Position numbers and translations under genes: made by a program. The notes below the pieces were generated by a model, which had not been told where the DNA came from, did not search any database, and saw nothing but the letters and a program-made list of their open reading frames with translations. 64,000 bases of DNA from Vitrella brassicaformis (taxonomy: Eukaryota > Sar > Vitrellaceae), in assembly GCA_001179505.1 (NCBI GenBank), contig CDMY01000395.1:298615-362614 (forward strand), in the 5' to 3' direction. Every line of letters begins with the position of its first letter. Position 1 is the first letter of the stretch. Positions 1 to 10,800 of the stretch are shown here, one piece after another.

Positions 1-30
1 GGATGGATGGATGGGGGAGGGGGGTCATTC

Positions 31-52
31 TCTCTCTCTCTCTCTCTCTCTG
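31..52. repeat. CT dinucleotide tract at intron 3' end
   Basis: A (CT)n run followed by TGTG sits just before the acceptor of the first exon in the window. It matches the simple-sequence polypyrimidine and TG tracts seen in other introns here. Confidence 0.7.
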
Positions 53-77
53 TCTGTGTGTGGGGGGTGGGTTGAAG

Positions 78-358
78 GCGAAGGAGGCGAGCGACCGTCA
101 AGAAGAGCTGGAGGCCGCCCCAGCGCCGCCCCCAGAGGGGCAGCCCCAGCCCGCTGCAGGCCAAGAGGAAAGACCCAAAGACTGGCAGGTACGTAAACGT
201 ACGTGGACTGTGAGCGAGGAAAGGCCGCCTGTATTCGCGTGGGTCTTGCTGTGCTGTGGTGTGTGCAGGAGTGGTTGGAGGATCAGTCGAGCGATGAGGA
301 CCTCAAGATCGAGGCCGAGGGAGAGGAGGGCGAAGACGATACAATGGACCAGGAATGA
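78..358 (+). CDS. 3' end of an acidic-tailed protein gene (partial)
   Basis: Two exons are visible, 78-188 and 269-358, joined in phase 0 by an 80-bp intron (gtacgt...gtgtgcag). The upstream part of the gene lies outside the window, behind a CT/GT-rich intron tail that ends in AG at 76-77. The encoded C-terminus is about 66 residues. It begins with a charged, Pro/Gln-rich stretch and ends with an acidic tail (EDQSSDED, then EGEEGEDD) before TGA. No domain is recognisable in this fragment. The acidic tail would suit a nuclear or chaperone-like protein, but that is only a composition argument. The splice sites and the clean in-frame stop make the coding call reasonably safe. Confidence 0.6.
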
Positions 359-1149
359 GATGAATGTGTGAAATGGACGAGGCGGTGAGGGAAGTCGGTG
401 TGTCGCATGCGTGGTGGCACGCAACACAGCGCATCTCCCTCCTTCCCTTCTTACTGGCTGACTGGCTGGCTGTGTAATGATCGCACGTTCAAACACGTGA
501 TAAGTGTGTCGCGTGGCGTGTTGTCATATCCATGCCCTGCTGGCACTGCCACCTCTCTCTGCTGCGGAGGGAGAGGGAGCGAGTGAAAAAGAGGATGGTT
601 ATGGTGACACACACGGGTGCACGTGATCACGTCGTCGAGTGGAGTGGGGTGGGGTGGGGTGGGGTGGACTGATATGAGTAACGAACAGGCCCTGCCTACA
701 CGCACTGTGTGTCTTTTTCGTGACGACCTCTCTTCTGTATGCTAGTTGCACATCGTGTTGGTGGAAAGACGGACAGAGAGACGGACGGTGTAGGCGCGTT
801 CGAGACCATAACATAATGGATGGGATGATTGGTATAGATACAATGCATTCACACGCTTGTCGGTCGGCCGGTCGGTCTATGTGTCAGTCAATCAGCCACT
901 CACTGGTCGCCACGCAAAAACAGACAGACACATGTCATCTCATCTCAAACGCACACCTCGGTGACCTCACTACATTCGCAGCACACGTGAGCCATCCAGA
1001 GCACGTCAGTGCCCCTTCAGCGCCCAAAAATCCCCACACACGCATGTCCCGCCGCCCTGCCACACACCCGCCTCTGAAGCCCCTCATGTGATCAATCAGC
1101 AGCAGCACAGATAAACAGGTCGGTGTGGGCTCTGTGGGAGGGAGGCGGC
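359..1149. other. Intergenic region between two convergent genes
   Basis: No coding region is supported. The stretch holds the 3' flanks of the upstream + strand gene and of psbY (-). It contains a short GGGGT tandem repeat and scattered CACA/TGTG-rich sequence. Open frames here are short, low in complexity and lack matching splice sites. Confidence 0.5.
645..665 (+). repeat. GGGGT pentanucleotide tandem repeat
   Basis: Four GGGGT units run head to tail after a GGAGT unit. The four G-runs on one strand could fold as a G-quadruplex. No function is evident. Confidence 0.7.
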
Positions 1150-1598
1150 TTAGAGCTTGTCGGTGACCTGCTTGATGATACCCCTGCCAGCGTTGAAGAA
1201 GGCCCATGACGCCGCAATCAGCACGGGGGACAGCAGAATCAGAGGACGGAGATCAGGCTGCTCACACAGACACAAGAAACGTTCAAAACACGCCGACTTG
1301 TCTGTCTGTCCGTGATCTTCTCACTCACCCCTGATTGTTCCGCTGCCATAGCCATATCTCCCAGCATCAGCGGACTCAACACAGCCATCGCCTTGGCAAT
1401 GTCCTCCTCGCCCAGCTGCGGCAGATCCATCAGCTGTTGCTGCTGCTGAGGCTCCTGACGCTGCGCACGCATACGTGTGGCCAACCGTGATGATGATGTG
1501 GCAACAGGGCCGACGAACGCCGCTGAAGGACGTGAGAAGTCGGCTGCATGAGCAAGGGCGACGAGGAGGGCGACAGAGAGGGCCAGGAGGCACTTCAT
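1150..1598 (-). CDS. psbY: Photosystem II protein PsbY, nuclear-encoded precursor
   Basis: Two exons (1598-1329 and 1257-1150, phase 0) encode 125 residues. Residues 1-20 (MKCLLALSVALLVALAHAAD) form a clear signal peptide. A Ser/Ala/Arg-rich segment with AAFVGP follows and resembles the transit part of a bipartite leader for a complex plastid. The C-terminal 35 residues hold one membrane helix with PVLIAASWAFFNAGRG, which matches the PsbY core (PVLxAASWAxYNIG) known from red-algal plastids. PsbY is a small one-helix subunit at the edge of photosystem II, near cytochrome b559. A Gln-rich, acidic linker joins leader and helix and is probably cleaved off. The short mature part fits the family. 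Here the gene is nuclear and intron-bearing. Confidence 0.85.
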
Positions 1599-1866
1599 GG
1601 CTGCAAACTCGTAGTTCCGGGTGGATGTCGGTGGCCCTGGTTTGGATCTCCTCACCTTGTGCAATCCCTGGCAGATCTCGTAAATGCAGGAGGCGCTTAC
1701 TGCTTTAGGGCAGACTTAAAGGTTGATTAGGGCAAGGGTGAACCGTAGTGTGCCGAGCTGAGGTGAGGGAAGAGAAGCCTGCAGGCCAAGCAAAGCATGA
1801 GCAGAGCGCGTGATCTGATCCATGGCATGTTTGTCTGTGGCTTTGTCGTGCGAATCTCTGCAGACG
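1599..1866. other. Divergent intergenic region, psbY / family copy 1
   Basis: This 268-bp spacer carries the start-proximal sequence of psbY (-) and family copy 1 (+). It lacks the first exon and the conserved upstream block present in the other four family copies. It contains a 32-bp motif that recurs before the centrin gene. Confidence 0.5.
1709..1740 (+). promoter_or_regulatory. Shared upstream motif (GGCAGACTT...GATTAGGGCAAG), site A
   Basis: The sequence GGCAGACTTAAAGG, then GATTAGGGCAAGGGTG, closely matches 4187-4216 upstream of the centrin gene, with about 3 bp of length difference in the middle. The two sites lie in otherwise unrelated promoters, so this is a candidate transcription element. 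It is inferred from recurrence only. Confidence 0.4.
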
Positions 1867-3750
1867 ATGGCAGCGATACGGGCGCAGCTGCTGCCGCAGG
1901 TTCAAGCCTATCGGATGAAGCAGGCTCAGGTAGCCAGCTGATCAACAAACATACCAACTCGTCCATTTCATGCAGTGCATCCAAAGCTCATCGGCTGCTT
2001 GCTTGTGTGTGTGTGGTGTGCAGGTCAACAGCTGCATCGACCAACTCCTGCAGATGGACAACGCTGCTTCGATGGCACCACTGGTGCGGCAGGCTGCCAA
2101 ACACACCACACACCACAAGGCCCTCTGTGTGTCTGTGGAGTCTCCTTTGCTTGGCGTTGCTCTCTCTCGTCGTGTTGAGTCATTCGTCAGATGGTGGCCA
2201 AGGTGAGTCGTCAATTTGCTGCTGTGTCCGACCTGCTGACCGAGTTGGCAGAGACCATCAACTCGACCATCGCACTCACAAGGCATCGCCGCACACAGGT
2301 CAGAGAGTGGGGGAGCGACCACAGGCAGGCACAAACACAAGACCCACACTGATGTGTTGTGCACCTCCTTTGTGCTGTGTGTGTGTATGTCCTTCTGTCT
2401 GTGTGTCATCAGGCGCGACGGCTGCACCTGACTGACATCCCCGCCAACCCCATGAGCATCATCCTGGCACTGTCTGACCTCACCGCCATCGCCCACCTCA
2501 AGTCGACAGCCCGGCCCATCAGAAATGCCCTCCGGCCGATCGTCCGCCGCCTTCGGCTGCCGAAGGCCATCGAGCGGGCGGGGGTTAGTGGTGTGGTGGA
2601 GTTCGACGATCAGCTGAGCCACGGCGATGTGATGAAGGCCATGTGGGTGGTGGAGGAGGGGGGCGAGGGCGGTTGGGTGGAGGTGGCCGACACACTCAGA
2701 GTCGCCAAGCATTGCGGCAATTGCCAGCTGCCGGTCACTGTGGGTGCTGGAGACCTGCAGACACACGCCACCAAGGCGGTAAGCACGACACATAGAAGAG
2801 GCAATGGGCGAGCTGCTGGATGTTTGTGTGTTGGGTGCAGGATTTCTTGGTGCTGCCCCGTTTCTGTGCGCAGTGGATGCTGGTCGGCCGCCGTGTCGTC
2901 ATCCGCCGCCCCACCGGCCAGCAAGACGGCACACTCGAGCTGTTCCGCCACAACAACAACGAGACTCGCGCCATCCGCAACGAGCCCAACTTCGCCATCG
3001 CCATCAACCCGCTCCTCCCCCTCCCTGGCCGCCCCATCCATCCCTTCTCACAGCACCCCTTCACCCACCACGCCAAGCCGCACGACCCGCCAGTCCGCAG
3101 CCGCATCCGGTGGCAGCAGGGGGGTGGGCTGGGTGCCGGTTAGTGTCAACGACGGGGCCGTTGAGGCATCGGCGAGTTCCATGCTGAAGGAACTAATGCT
3201 GCGTCACCGGTTTGAGGCTGTGGGCGGCTTCACCCACTCGCCAATGGAGGTGCTGGACCGGTGAGTGGATGGACGACACGCAATGAGAGGGCAAATGAAT
3301 TGCTATGTGGTGCGCCATTGATGTGTGTGTCAGTCGTGTGCGGGGTGGCCACCTCGACCGCATCATGACTCGATCGCCAAACACGCCCCTCGACGAGTGC
3401 TCGGACGTGTTGACATGGGAGTGGGCCAATGGGACCTGTGTGCACGTGCATGTGCTGACAACGGCTGCCGACCCATTCATCGCATGGATTTCTTTCAACA
3501 TCCCCCAAGGCAACCAGAACGGTACGCATAGACATTGACAACACATCCTCATGCTGTCGTGTCGTTTCATCATTCGCTCTGCTGTTGTCTGCATACAGTC
3601 CATGTCACCATCACTACCAGCGAGGCACCAGCGGCAGCGGGTGTCCCTCATGACGCCCCCTTCGCCCAGCGATTCCCCCGGACGGCCGCCAAAGCCCGTC
3701 GCGTTCTCGGGCCGATAGCAGCCATCGTGCTTGACGGCCAGGCGCCTTAG
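1867..3750 (+). pseudogene. Five-copy family, copy 1 (frameshifted, 5' exon replaced)
   Basis: First of five related genes of unknown function. Recognisable exons are exon 2 (ATG at 1867, after acceptor gcag), exon 3 (from about 2024), exon 4 (the MVAKVSRQF block), exon 5 (2413-2778, 122 codons), exon 6 (from about 2841), exon 7 and exon 8 (stop TAG 3748-3750). The 8-codon exon 1 (MAASAAAQ) seen in copies 2-5 is absent; its place is taken by unrelated sequence shared with the psbY promoter side. In exon 6 a run of six G (3119-3124) has one base more than the frame needs. The upstream frame stops at a TAG 18 bp later, while the downstream frame continues the family protein to the end of the exon. 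A sequencing error in the homopolymer is possible. The product resembles no family I recognise. Confidence 0.6.
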
Positions 3751-4259
3751 ACCATGAAGGTGAGAGCCACACACGCAATGGGATGATGATGCGCGCATGT
3801 GTGTGTGTGTTTGTGTCTGTGGAGACGTGTCTGCTTTGTGTTATGCAGTTGCTCTGAGAAGCTGCACGTGTTGACGAGAGGGCCGTTCAAGGTGACGGTA
3901 GCGTAGCGTACTGCGGATGAATGAGAACACGAGTGTGTGTGCATGGGTGGACAGATCCTCGAGACTCTAACTTGTTGGACACCATGTTAGTTAGCATTCA
4001 AGCTGTGTTTCGTGTGCCACGCACACACATACACAGATATGCACACACGCATGCACAGCGTCTACTGCTCCACTCAACTCCACTCGTCCACCTTTTCCAT
4101 GGTGTGCACTTGTGTGGTGCATTGATGTGTGTCGCCACAAAACGCACGGGGCGCCGGGAGATTGAGGGAGGATCCTTTTTCCCCTCGGCAGACTTGAATG
4201 GATTAGGGCAAGAATGACCGTGTACCCAGTTTCCAACCGAATCTCCCGCGAATTTTCAT
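3751..4259. other. Intergenic region before the centrin-like gene
   Basis: No gene is supported. The first part resembles the spliced 3' UTR found after family copies (ATGAAGgtgagagcc, later a TG-rich stretch and ttatgcag). The last 75 bp hold the shared upstream motif and the likely centrin promoter. Confidence 0.45.
4187..4216 (+). promoter_or_regulatory. Shared upstream motif, site B (centrin promoter)
   Basis: The sequence GGCAGACTTGAATG, then GATTAGGGCAAGAATG, lies 43 bp before the centrin-like ATG and is the second copy of the motif at 1709-1740. Its position close to the start codon fits a core-promoter or transcript-start element. Confidence 0.4.
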
Positions 4260-5154
4260 ATGGCGCCGGCACGCTTGGACAAGTCCACGACGAGTAGCAA
4301 GGAGGCCCCCTCCACCATGATGACCAGCACAACCAGGGGACTCGGCAGCATTCTCGGCTCCACCTTCGGAAGTCACCAGGCGAGTGCCTTCAACGCCAGA
4401 CAATTCGAGCGGCCGGGGCTGAAGCAGGACGAAATCGAGGCCATCAAGGAGGCATTTGACCTCTTCGACACCGACAAATCAGGTGCGTGTTGACGTGAAA
4501 GGCGGCAATATGAGCATTTCATCGCGCGTGTGTGCATGACGGCAGGTACAATCGACACAAAGGAGCTGAAGGTGGCGATGGCGTCTCTGGGTTATGAGGC
4601 CAAGAGCGAGACCATCTTCCAGATGCTGGCTCAGCTGGACAAGGACGGCTCCAACACGCTCGACTTCGCCGAGTTCCTTGACCTCATGGCGGCTGACGAC
4701 GACAAGGAAAAGAGACGCGAAGTGGAAAAGGTACTCGGCAGACAGAGAGAGAGAGAGAGAGAGAGAGACTGCGGGGTGTCACTGAGTGTCTCTTACTTGT
4801 GTGTTGGCATCTTTGTGCAGATATTTCAGCTGTTTGATCCAGAGGGGACGGGTTATCTCAGCGTAAAGGGGCTGGCCAAAGTTGTCAAGGAGCTGGGTGA
4901 GTGGGCAAAATAGACACCAGAATGACGAATGAACGTGTGTCTTCTCTCTGTGTCTATATTTCGTCAGGTGAGGGGCTCGGCATGGCCGAATTAGAGGTGG
5001 GCGAGGCCATAAAGGCCAGGTAGCAACATACGAGCTGGTGTTCTTCCGTCTCTGCGTTGTTCAGGAGATAATCGCCAAGGCCGACAGTGACGGTGACGGT
5101 CTGCTCGGCTTTGACGATTTCTACACTGTCATGACCAAACAGACCTTCCCGTAA
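4260..5154 (+). CDS. Centrin-like four-EF-hand calcium-binding protein
   Basis: Five exons (4260-4482, 4546-4730, 4821-4896, 4968-4996, 5065-5154) encode 200 residues. Four EF-hands are present: loops [36 protein letters not shown] and [12 protein letters not shown]. The first hand ([14 protein letters not shown], then [13 protein letters not shown]) is the typical centrin/caltractin signature. Loops 1, 2 and 4 keep the calcium-ligand spacing. Loop 3 has Glu-Gly in place of the usual Asp/Asn residues and may bind poorly. The 60-residue N-terminal extension, rich in Ser/Thr, is longer than in canonical centrins (about 170 aa). The C-terminus ends in KQTFP, not the usual centrin tail, so this may be a divergent centrin. 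Such proteins act at basal bodies, centrosomes or contractile fibres. The gene converges on its minus-strand neighbour with 69 bp between stops. Confidence 0.85.
4743..4768. repeat. GA dinucleotide tract in centrin intron 2
   Basis: A (GA)n run lies inside the second intron of the centrin-like gene and is not coding. Confidence 0.7.
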
Positions 5155-5223
5155 TGGATTTATCGATTGATGACGGCATGGCCATGACACGCTGTACAGT
5201 GGTCGGTGTGAATGCATGTCCCA

Positions 5224-7032
5224 TCACACACGAATCCTTTCTAACTGCCTGAGCTTTGCCTCGTTCTCCTTCAGCAGCCTCTCCACATCCACTGACCCAC
5301 TTAGACTCAACACGTCTCCCCGAATACCCCCATCCAGCCGATCAGGGCTGTCCTCGCCTCTGTGCTTGAAGTACTCCGCCTTCCACAGCGTGATTGCCTG
5401 AGAGAAATGGGGGCGGAGAGGAGCGGAGGGCGGCGGGGCTGCAGCAGCAGCAGCAGCAGGTGAAGGGCCGAATGTGATGAGGGGCTGATCGTGGTTTCTT
5501 TGTCTGGAAGGCCTGCGTGGGGAAGCGGGGGAGGGTGTCTGAGTGGACTTGGCTGCTGACGCTGGCGTATGGACTGAGCTGTCCATCTGAAGAGAGAAAT
5601 GACACATGAGATGGCAGTGTGTCAGTGAGATGAGAGAGAATATACGTGTCTGTCTCCTGCCCACCTCGATCTGGAGTGCCACTTCCCTCCTTTCTGCCTG
5701 CTTGCTCGGCTGAACGGCCACCGATTCCTTTGTCTGCATGGACGGTGCCCTTGCAGGCACCATCTGCACCACCACCTGCTGCTGCTCTCGCATGTCGCTG
5801 TCGGTGGTGGCGCTCACAGCCAAGCTGTCACTCGTCAGCCCCAGAGACTCGTTCGTCAGCAGCTCATCCCTCTCGTCCACTTCCCTTTTGCGCCGCCTCC
5901 TGCTGTCTTTCCTGTTGTCCAGAGGCGTCTCTGTGCCCCCTCCCCACTCGCACACCGTCTGCGTGGCTGCCTCGGTGACGGTCTGTGTCGACTTGGCTTC
6001 TGTTTGTGGCGGCCGCATGGCGCTGACTGGCCGGTCGATGCGTGTGGCAGGGGGAGATGAGGGGAGGGTGGGGATGGGTTTGCGGTGGTTGGCAAGCTGA
6101 CGGTCGGGGACATCTGCAGAGTATTCAAATAGGTAGGTATCGATGAGTGATTCATTGTCTGGTCTCTCGTACCCGATGTTGAGCTGGCTGATTCGGGACG
6201 CATAGACACTTCCGTGGCTATGATGCGTATCGGTTCCTTGCCCCTCCCCTGCCACGCCTCAGCATATCCCACTGACACAGATAGACGCATACGCACACAC
6301 ACGGAAGGGAGACATGACATAGACATACACCCACACTTGCATTTCCGTGTACCTGCAGGGTATCTTTCCCTGACTGTGCACTCGATAAGGTCATCGATAT
6401 CGACGTCCCTCTCCCACCTTATCGGTCCGTAATCCAGCACGCCAGACGGGGGCGGTGGGGATGGTTCGTGCATGTCGTCGATCAGCGACTTGTACAGACA
6501 ACGAATGCGCTCCTCCTCCTGTAACAAAAAGGGCAAGGTACGGATGTGGCTTGGGGCAGACGGAAGGATGGCACCTTACCTTTGCCTCCTTGTCGTTCAT
6601 CTGTTTGCGGAAATCTGAGAGTTCGTCGCTGACCATCTTGCTGATGGCGGTGTGGTTCTGCAGACAGACACGCACGATGGCTACTTGTCCATCTCTTCTC
6701 AGCCCCATTCTGTTACCTTCGCGACTCTGAATCCTTCCGCGGCGGCATGGAACTGCTCCAACTTGTCCCTGCCAGGCAGACACAGACAAAACACAAGACA
6801 GACAGACAGACAGACACAATCGATCACCGCACGGCCGAAATGGCAACACGGGAATGGCTGTAGTCTCTCACCTCAGTTCTTTCTTGACGTTGCCAAGGTG
6901 TCCATGCAGCTGTCTGACCTCTGAATTCACCTCGTTTTGGTACTCGTCGTTGGTCATGATGGCCAAACCTACTCTTTTCATCACTTCACGCTCCAGGTCA
7001 CTCGCACGACGACGAGATGCACGCGATGCCAT
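5224..7032 (-). CDS. Coiled-coil protein with repeated TQT motifs
   Basis: Six exons join in consistent phases: 7032-6872, 6768-6717, 6657-6580, 6518-6353, 6257-5665 and 5586-5224, about 470 residues. The N-terminal 150 residues are highly charged and predicted helical (REVMKRVGLA, then EVRQLHGHLGNVKKELR, then KMVSDELSDFRKQMNDKEAK), consistent with a coiled coil. The middle and C-terminal parts are low complexity, with AKSTQT twice, AATQT, SMQTKES and an Ala run. The end returns to helix (VERLLKENEAKLRQLERIRV). The start of the coil has a faint resemblance to striated-fibre assemblins, but I cannot support that assignment. Exon 5 uses the acceptor ctgag at 6262-6258. The ATG lies only 34 bp from the ATG proposed for the divergent neighbour. 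Cytoskeletal function is a guess from composition. Confidence 0.7.
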
Positions 7033-7066
7033 TACTGTTACTGTTTGATGATCTAGAACCGTGCGC

Positions 7067-7766
7067 ATGCGCGAGCTCGAGGTGGGGGCGGGAAGCTTCG
7101 CCCCCAAGTTGGCAGTCTCAGCATAGGAGCCCTCCGTCTGATGTCGCTGCCCTTTTCCGATCTCACAGGGCAGGCTTCAGGGCCCCCCCCTGAACCCTCT
7201 TCCTCCATTCGAGTCGCCACTGAAGGGGCACTGGCTGGAATGGCTGTCAAAGGCCTTCCAAAACTGGCTGGAAGAGATGCTACCCTTTCTCTCGCCCGGT
7301 AGGCAGCCATCGTCTCTATCAGTGGCTGTAAGATATGCTTGTCCCTCTCCTTGTGTGTGCAGAGTGGGTTCTGGTCTTGCGCGTCATTCTGACCGGTACC
7401 CTCATTTCTCTGTCTCTGCACCTGCTCACGAAAGCGGCTGAGGCCTACGTAGCGCGCCTCAACAGAACGGATGCGTACGCAGTCTCTGATCCCGACGTGT
7501 TGGCCTTCACCAACAGGAGCCCCCGAGGCGTCGGCCGTATGGTCAGCCCCCGCGAGAAATCAAGTCCGCGTGGCCCCAGGAGAGGCTGGGATCCGTCCAG
7601 GGATGACGAGCATGGACACAGTGCAGACGACAAGAGCTCGGTAGGCTGAATCTCTTGCGCACGCATCGGGTGTGAGTGTTGGTGCTTGCTGGTGCAGCCC
7701 CGTGGCCTACGAGCAAGCCCGAGAATTCCCAGAAGGGGAGGGCAGAGCCCGAGGCCGAGCGGATAG
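7067..7766 (+). CDS. Small single-pass membrane protein with Arg/Ser/Pro tail
   Basis: Four exons are proposed: 7067-7081 (MRELE), 7169-7298, 7363-7640 and 7698-7766, giving 163 residues. Exons 2 and 3 read smoothly across the splice (NWLEEMLPFLSPG, then EWVLVLRVILTGTLISL). The segment VLVLRVILTGTLISLSLHLL is a good membrane helix. The tail is basic and repetitive (SPRG, PRGPRRG, PRIPRRGGQSPRP). Exon 1 is only five codons and rests on a matching phase-0 donor (GAGgtgggg) and the acceptor gatctcacag; the alternative ATG at 7140 reads in another frame to an early stop. Function is unknown. The start is 34 bp from the start of the minus-strand gene, so the two probably share a bidirectional promoter. 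Confidence 0.5.
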
Positions 7767-7882
7767 TAATCGTGAAGCGACTGGGGCGGAGACTTTCTAT
7801 GATGTCACACATTTTGACACTCACGCACGTATGAAGATCGTATAAGTGCACTCATCATCGGCCAATTGCCAAAACCATCAAG

Positions 7883-10800
7883 TCATCCACATCGATCAAA
7901 TCTCATCTCGTAGCCACACAGCTCCTCCCACTCGCCGCTACGCTGCACCGACGAGATCAGCAGGTGCGCGCCACTCAGTCGCATGGCATAGGGGGGCGTG
8001 AGAGACTCGCGATCGGGTCCGAAAATGTGTTTGTATCTCTTCTGTTTGCGATTGTTGCTTTTGTCTCTCAGCTCGCCCCACTTCCTCCTCCAGATTTCGG
8101 GCGGCACAGCGCTGTATGGGTCTTCAATCACACGGGCACCTCTCTTTGTTGGCACATCATCGTCCCACAAAAGGCTTTTTTTCGACCGGTGGGCAGCCAA
8201 AGGCGAGACAAGGGCCGAAAGCCTATCACTCTCTCCGGCTGCTTGAGTCGATGCTCGATTGGACTCGTGTCGTCTCATACTGTCACCTGGAGCGAGAGAC
8301 ATGTCTTTCGCTGGGGGGACTTTGCTGACAGCTGAGGGGGAGGCAGGTGTTGAAACAGCAGGGGGTGGCAAAGACGACGGGATCGACACTCGAATGGACG
8401 ATGGTCGCGGCTCATCAGCTGGTGGCCGGGCGGCCTGCTGCTGTGTCGGAGGCGCCTGCTCAGCACTTGCACCGCACTCGTCGCGCCCCCTGGTCCCCTC
8501 CGCTCTCAGCCTCTCCTCATTGACACGTGTTTGTGCCTCATCTTGCGATAGCACATGGTTCTCATGGGGATAAGTCTCCCTTCTGATAGGGATGCGATGA
8601 GGGGGAAAGGTGTAGTTGGCGATTGTGGTGCGCCTCCTCCGCATAGGTGGCTGAAACGAGTTGTGCTGGGGCTCTGCAGAGAGGAGGGGGGCTGGGGGAG
8701 GGGGCGAGAACGTGTCCGTCTTGATTGGTGTGAGGGCCGGGGATGGCGGGACTGTGCCTTGAAGGACGAGGGTGGACGGGGATGCCTCACTCTCAATCTC
8801 GTCGTGAAGCTCTCCGGCATCGCTTTCCCTTCCTTCGTGTGCACTTCCATTGATGATGCTGTCAGGTGGAGACAGGATGATGGGCGACGAAGCAGGTGAG
8901 ATCGGCGGTCCAACAACACTCGACGGCACGCTGCAGGGAATCAAGTCATCCCCTCGATGCACCTGCACACATACATGTGTGCGACTTACTCTTGTGCTGG
9001 AGGAGAGACATGCATCGGCATGGGAGGAAGCAAGGCAACAGTGGCTGGTGGCCTGAAAGATGTCACACAGAGACAGGGAATGCACAGCCCGATTATGCAT
9101 GCCACACAGCTCTCACCCCGTCCTTCCGAATGGCGGCATCGGCAGAGCCTCAAACGAAGGCACCTGCCCTCTGGAAGCGGAGCCGACAAATGGACCATCG
9201 GCTCCTTGCCCTTGCCGGACAAACCCAGGGCCATTTATGTCACTCATCCCAGCATTACCTTCGCCAGGTGACTCCAGCGCATGAGAGGCGTCTCCACTTA
9301 AAGCAGGTAAAGATGGCACAGAGCCACCCTGTGCCCTTCCATCTTCCTCTTTCAACTGCTCAGCAAAGCCATCTTCTCCCACTGCAATTGTAGTCGATTG
9401 TTCCGCATGGTGCGATCTTGGTCCATTCCCGCCAATCGTGCCAGCATTGCCTTCGTGCACGCCAGAAGAAGCCAAGACATGAGAGACATGACGCGAAGAC
9501 AGCACAGCAGCTGCCTCCTGGCCATGCTGTCCCCCAACAGGTAGAGGTAGCACGGAGACATCACGTCGTGCTGTCGCATCTTCATTGGTTGGCCGCGCAG
9601 TCGAGCGATCTCCTCGATTGACGATAACCATTGACGGCCAGCGCCCCTGATGCAGCCCTGTCGCACGTCCGTCGATGACACCGGGGGCAGGTGCTCCGCC
9701 GGCTGGCTGACCCCTGTGGACCACAGCCTTTGCGTTGTCAACCATTGCGCCCTTCGCTGCATGCCATACAGTGCCATCCGTCTTGGCTGCTGGTGCAGTG
9801 GCGGCCGCTGGCAGAGCTACTTGGGCCTCGTCTTTCTTGTCATGAGATGACTCATCCGATCGTCCGTGAGCCAGGGATGGAGCGCCGAGTGAGGCTGCGT
9901 CGTCGCTCTCCCTCAGCGCCTCAGAGCTGCCGTGGCGAGACGTGGTGCCTGGTGCAGCGGTGCCTGCCTTCGTGCTGGCGGCAATCGTCAGGCTCGTGCT
10001 TGCTGGTGAAGACGCCCATACATCTCGAGGATGTTTCCTGCCCACTGTGTCGACATGTCCCTTTTCTTCGTTCCGGCCATTCCGAATCATCGAAGTCGAC
10101 TCTTCGTCTAGTCCAATTTCGCCGTTTTTCACATCGTCGCTCTTCACCAGAGACGCCACTTGCACACATTTCCGTGCGTCAGAAAGGCTGCTGGGGGAGC
10201 CGGCTGCGGCGTCACCGATAATCGGGACTTCCGCTCCTCCTTTCCCAGCTGCTGTGGGCGACTCTTCTGCTTTCGACGCCCTATCACGGCCGTATTCGTG
10301 GTTCGCGGCGTCTCCGTCTCTCTTCATCTGTTGCGGAGGCATCGAAAGATATTGGGGTACCGTGCTCTGTGTCTTGCTAATCGCAGGGATGTTGGTGGCG
10401 GGGACGGGCGTTGTTGGTGAGCGAAGATACCCTTCCGAGCCTACCGATGCCTCCACCTTCGTCTGAAAGCTACTTTGTGGCGCAACAACGAAACGACGAT
10501 TTCGTGCAGTATGATTTTTCGCCTTAGAGTGCCATCAATCACCTTGTTTCCCTCTCAGGAGTCGACTCCTTGATTGTTTGAAATCGATGGGAGTGCGCGA
10601 CAGACCCATCTTGCATTGCAGCAGCAGCTGAGGACGCATCCATCTGTATGCCTGAAGAAACAAGAGGCGTTTCCATTTCCAATGGATCGCTCGGCCTGCA
10701 AAGTCAAATTGGAGTTCAGAAGTGAAGTGTAATTGGTATCATTCCCTACCTTGCGGGCTTCTGCACCTGGCGAAGCACCTCCGTTTCTTTGCCTCTCGCT

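Noticed and set aside
1942-2793. 283-residue minus-strand frame across family copy 1
   Set aside because: It runs through conserved introns of the + strand gene and is a complement shadow; similar shadows occur in the other copies.
7140-7300. Small frame MSLPFSDLTGQ from 7140
   Set aside because: It ends at a TAG right after the donor site and would join the next exon out of frame. The overlapping frame continues cleanly into the membrane helix.
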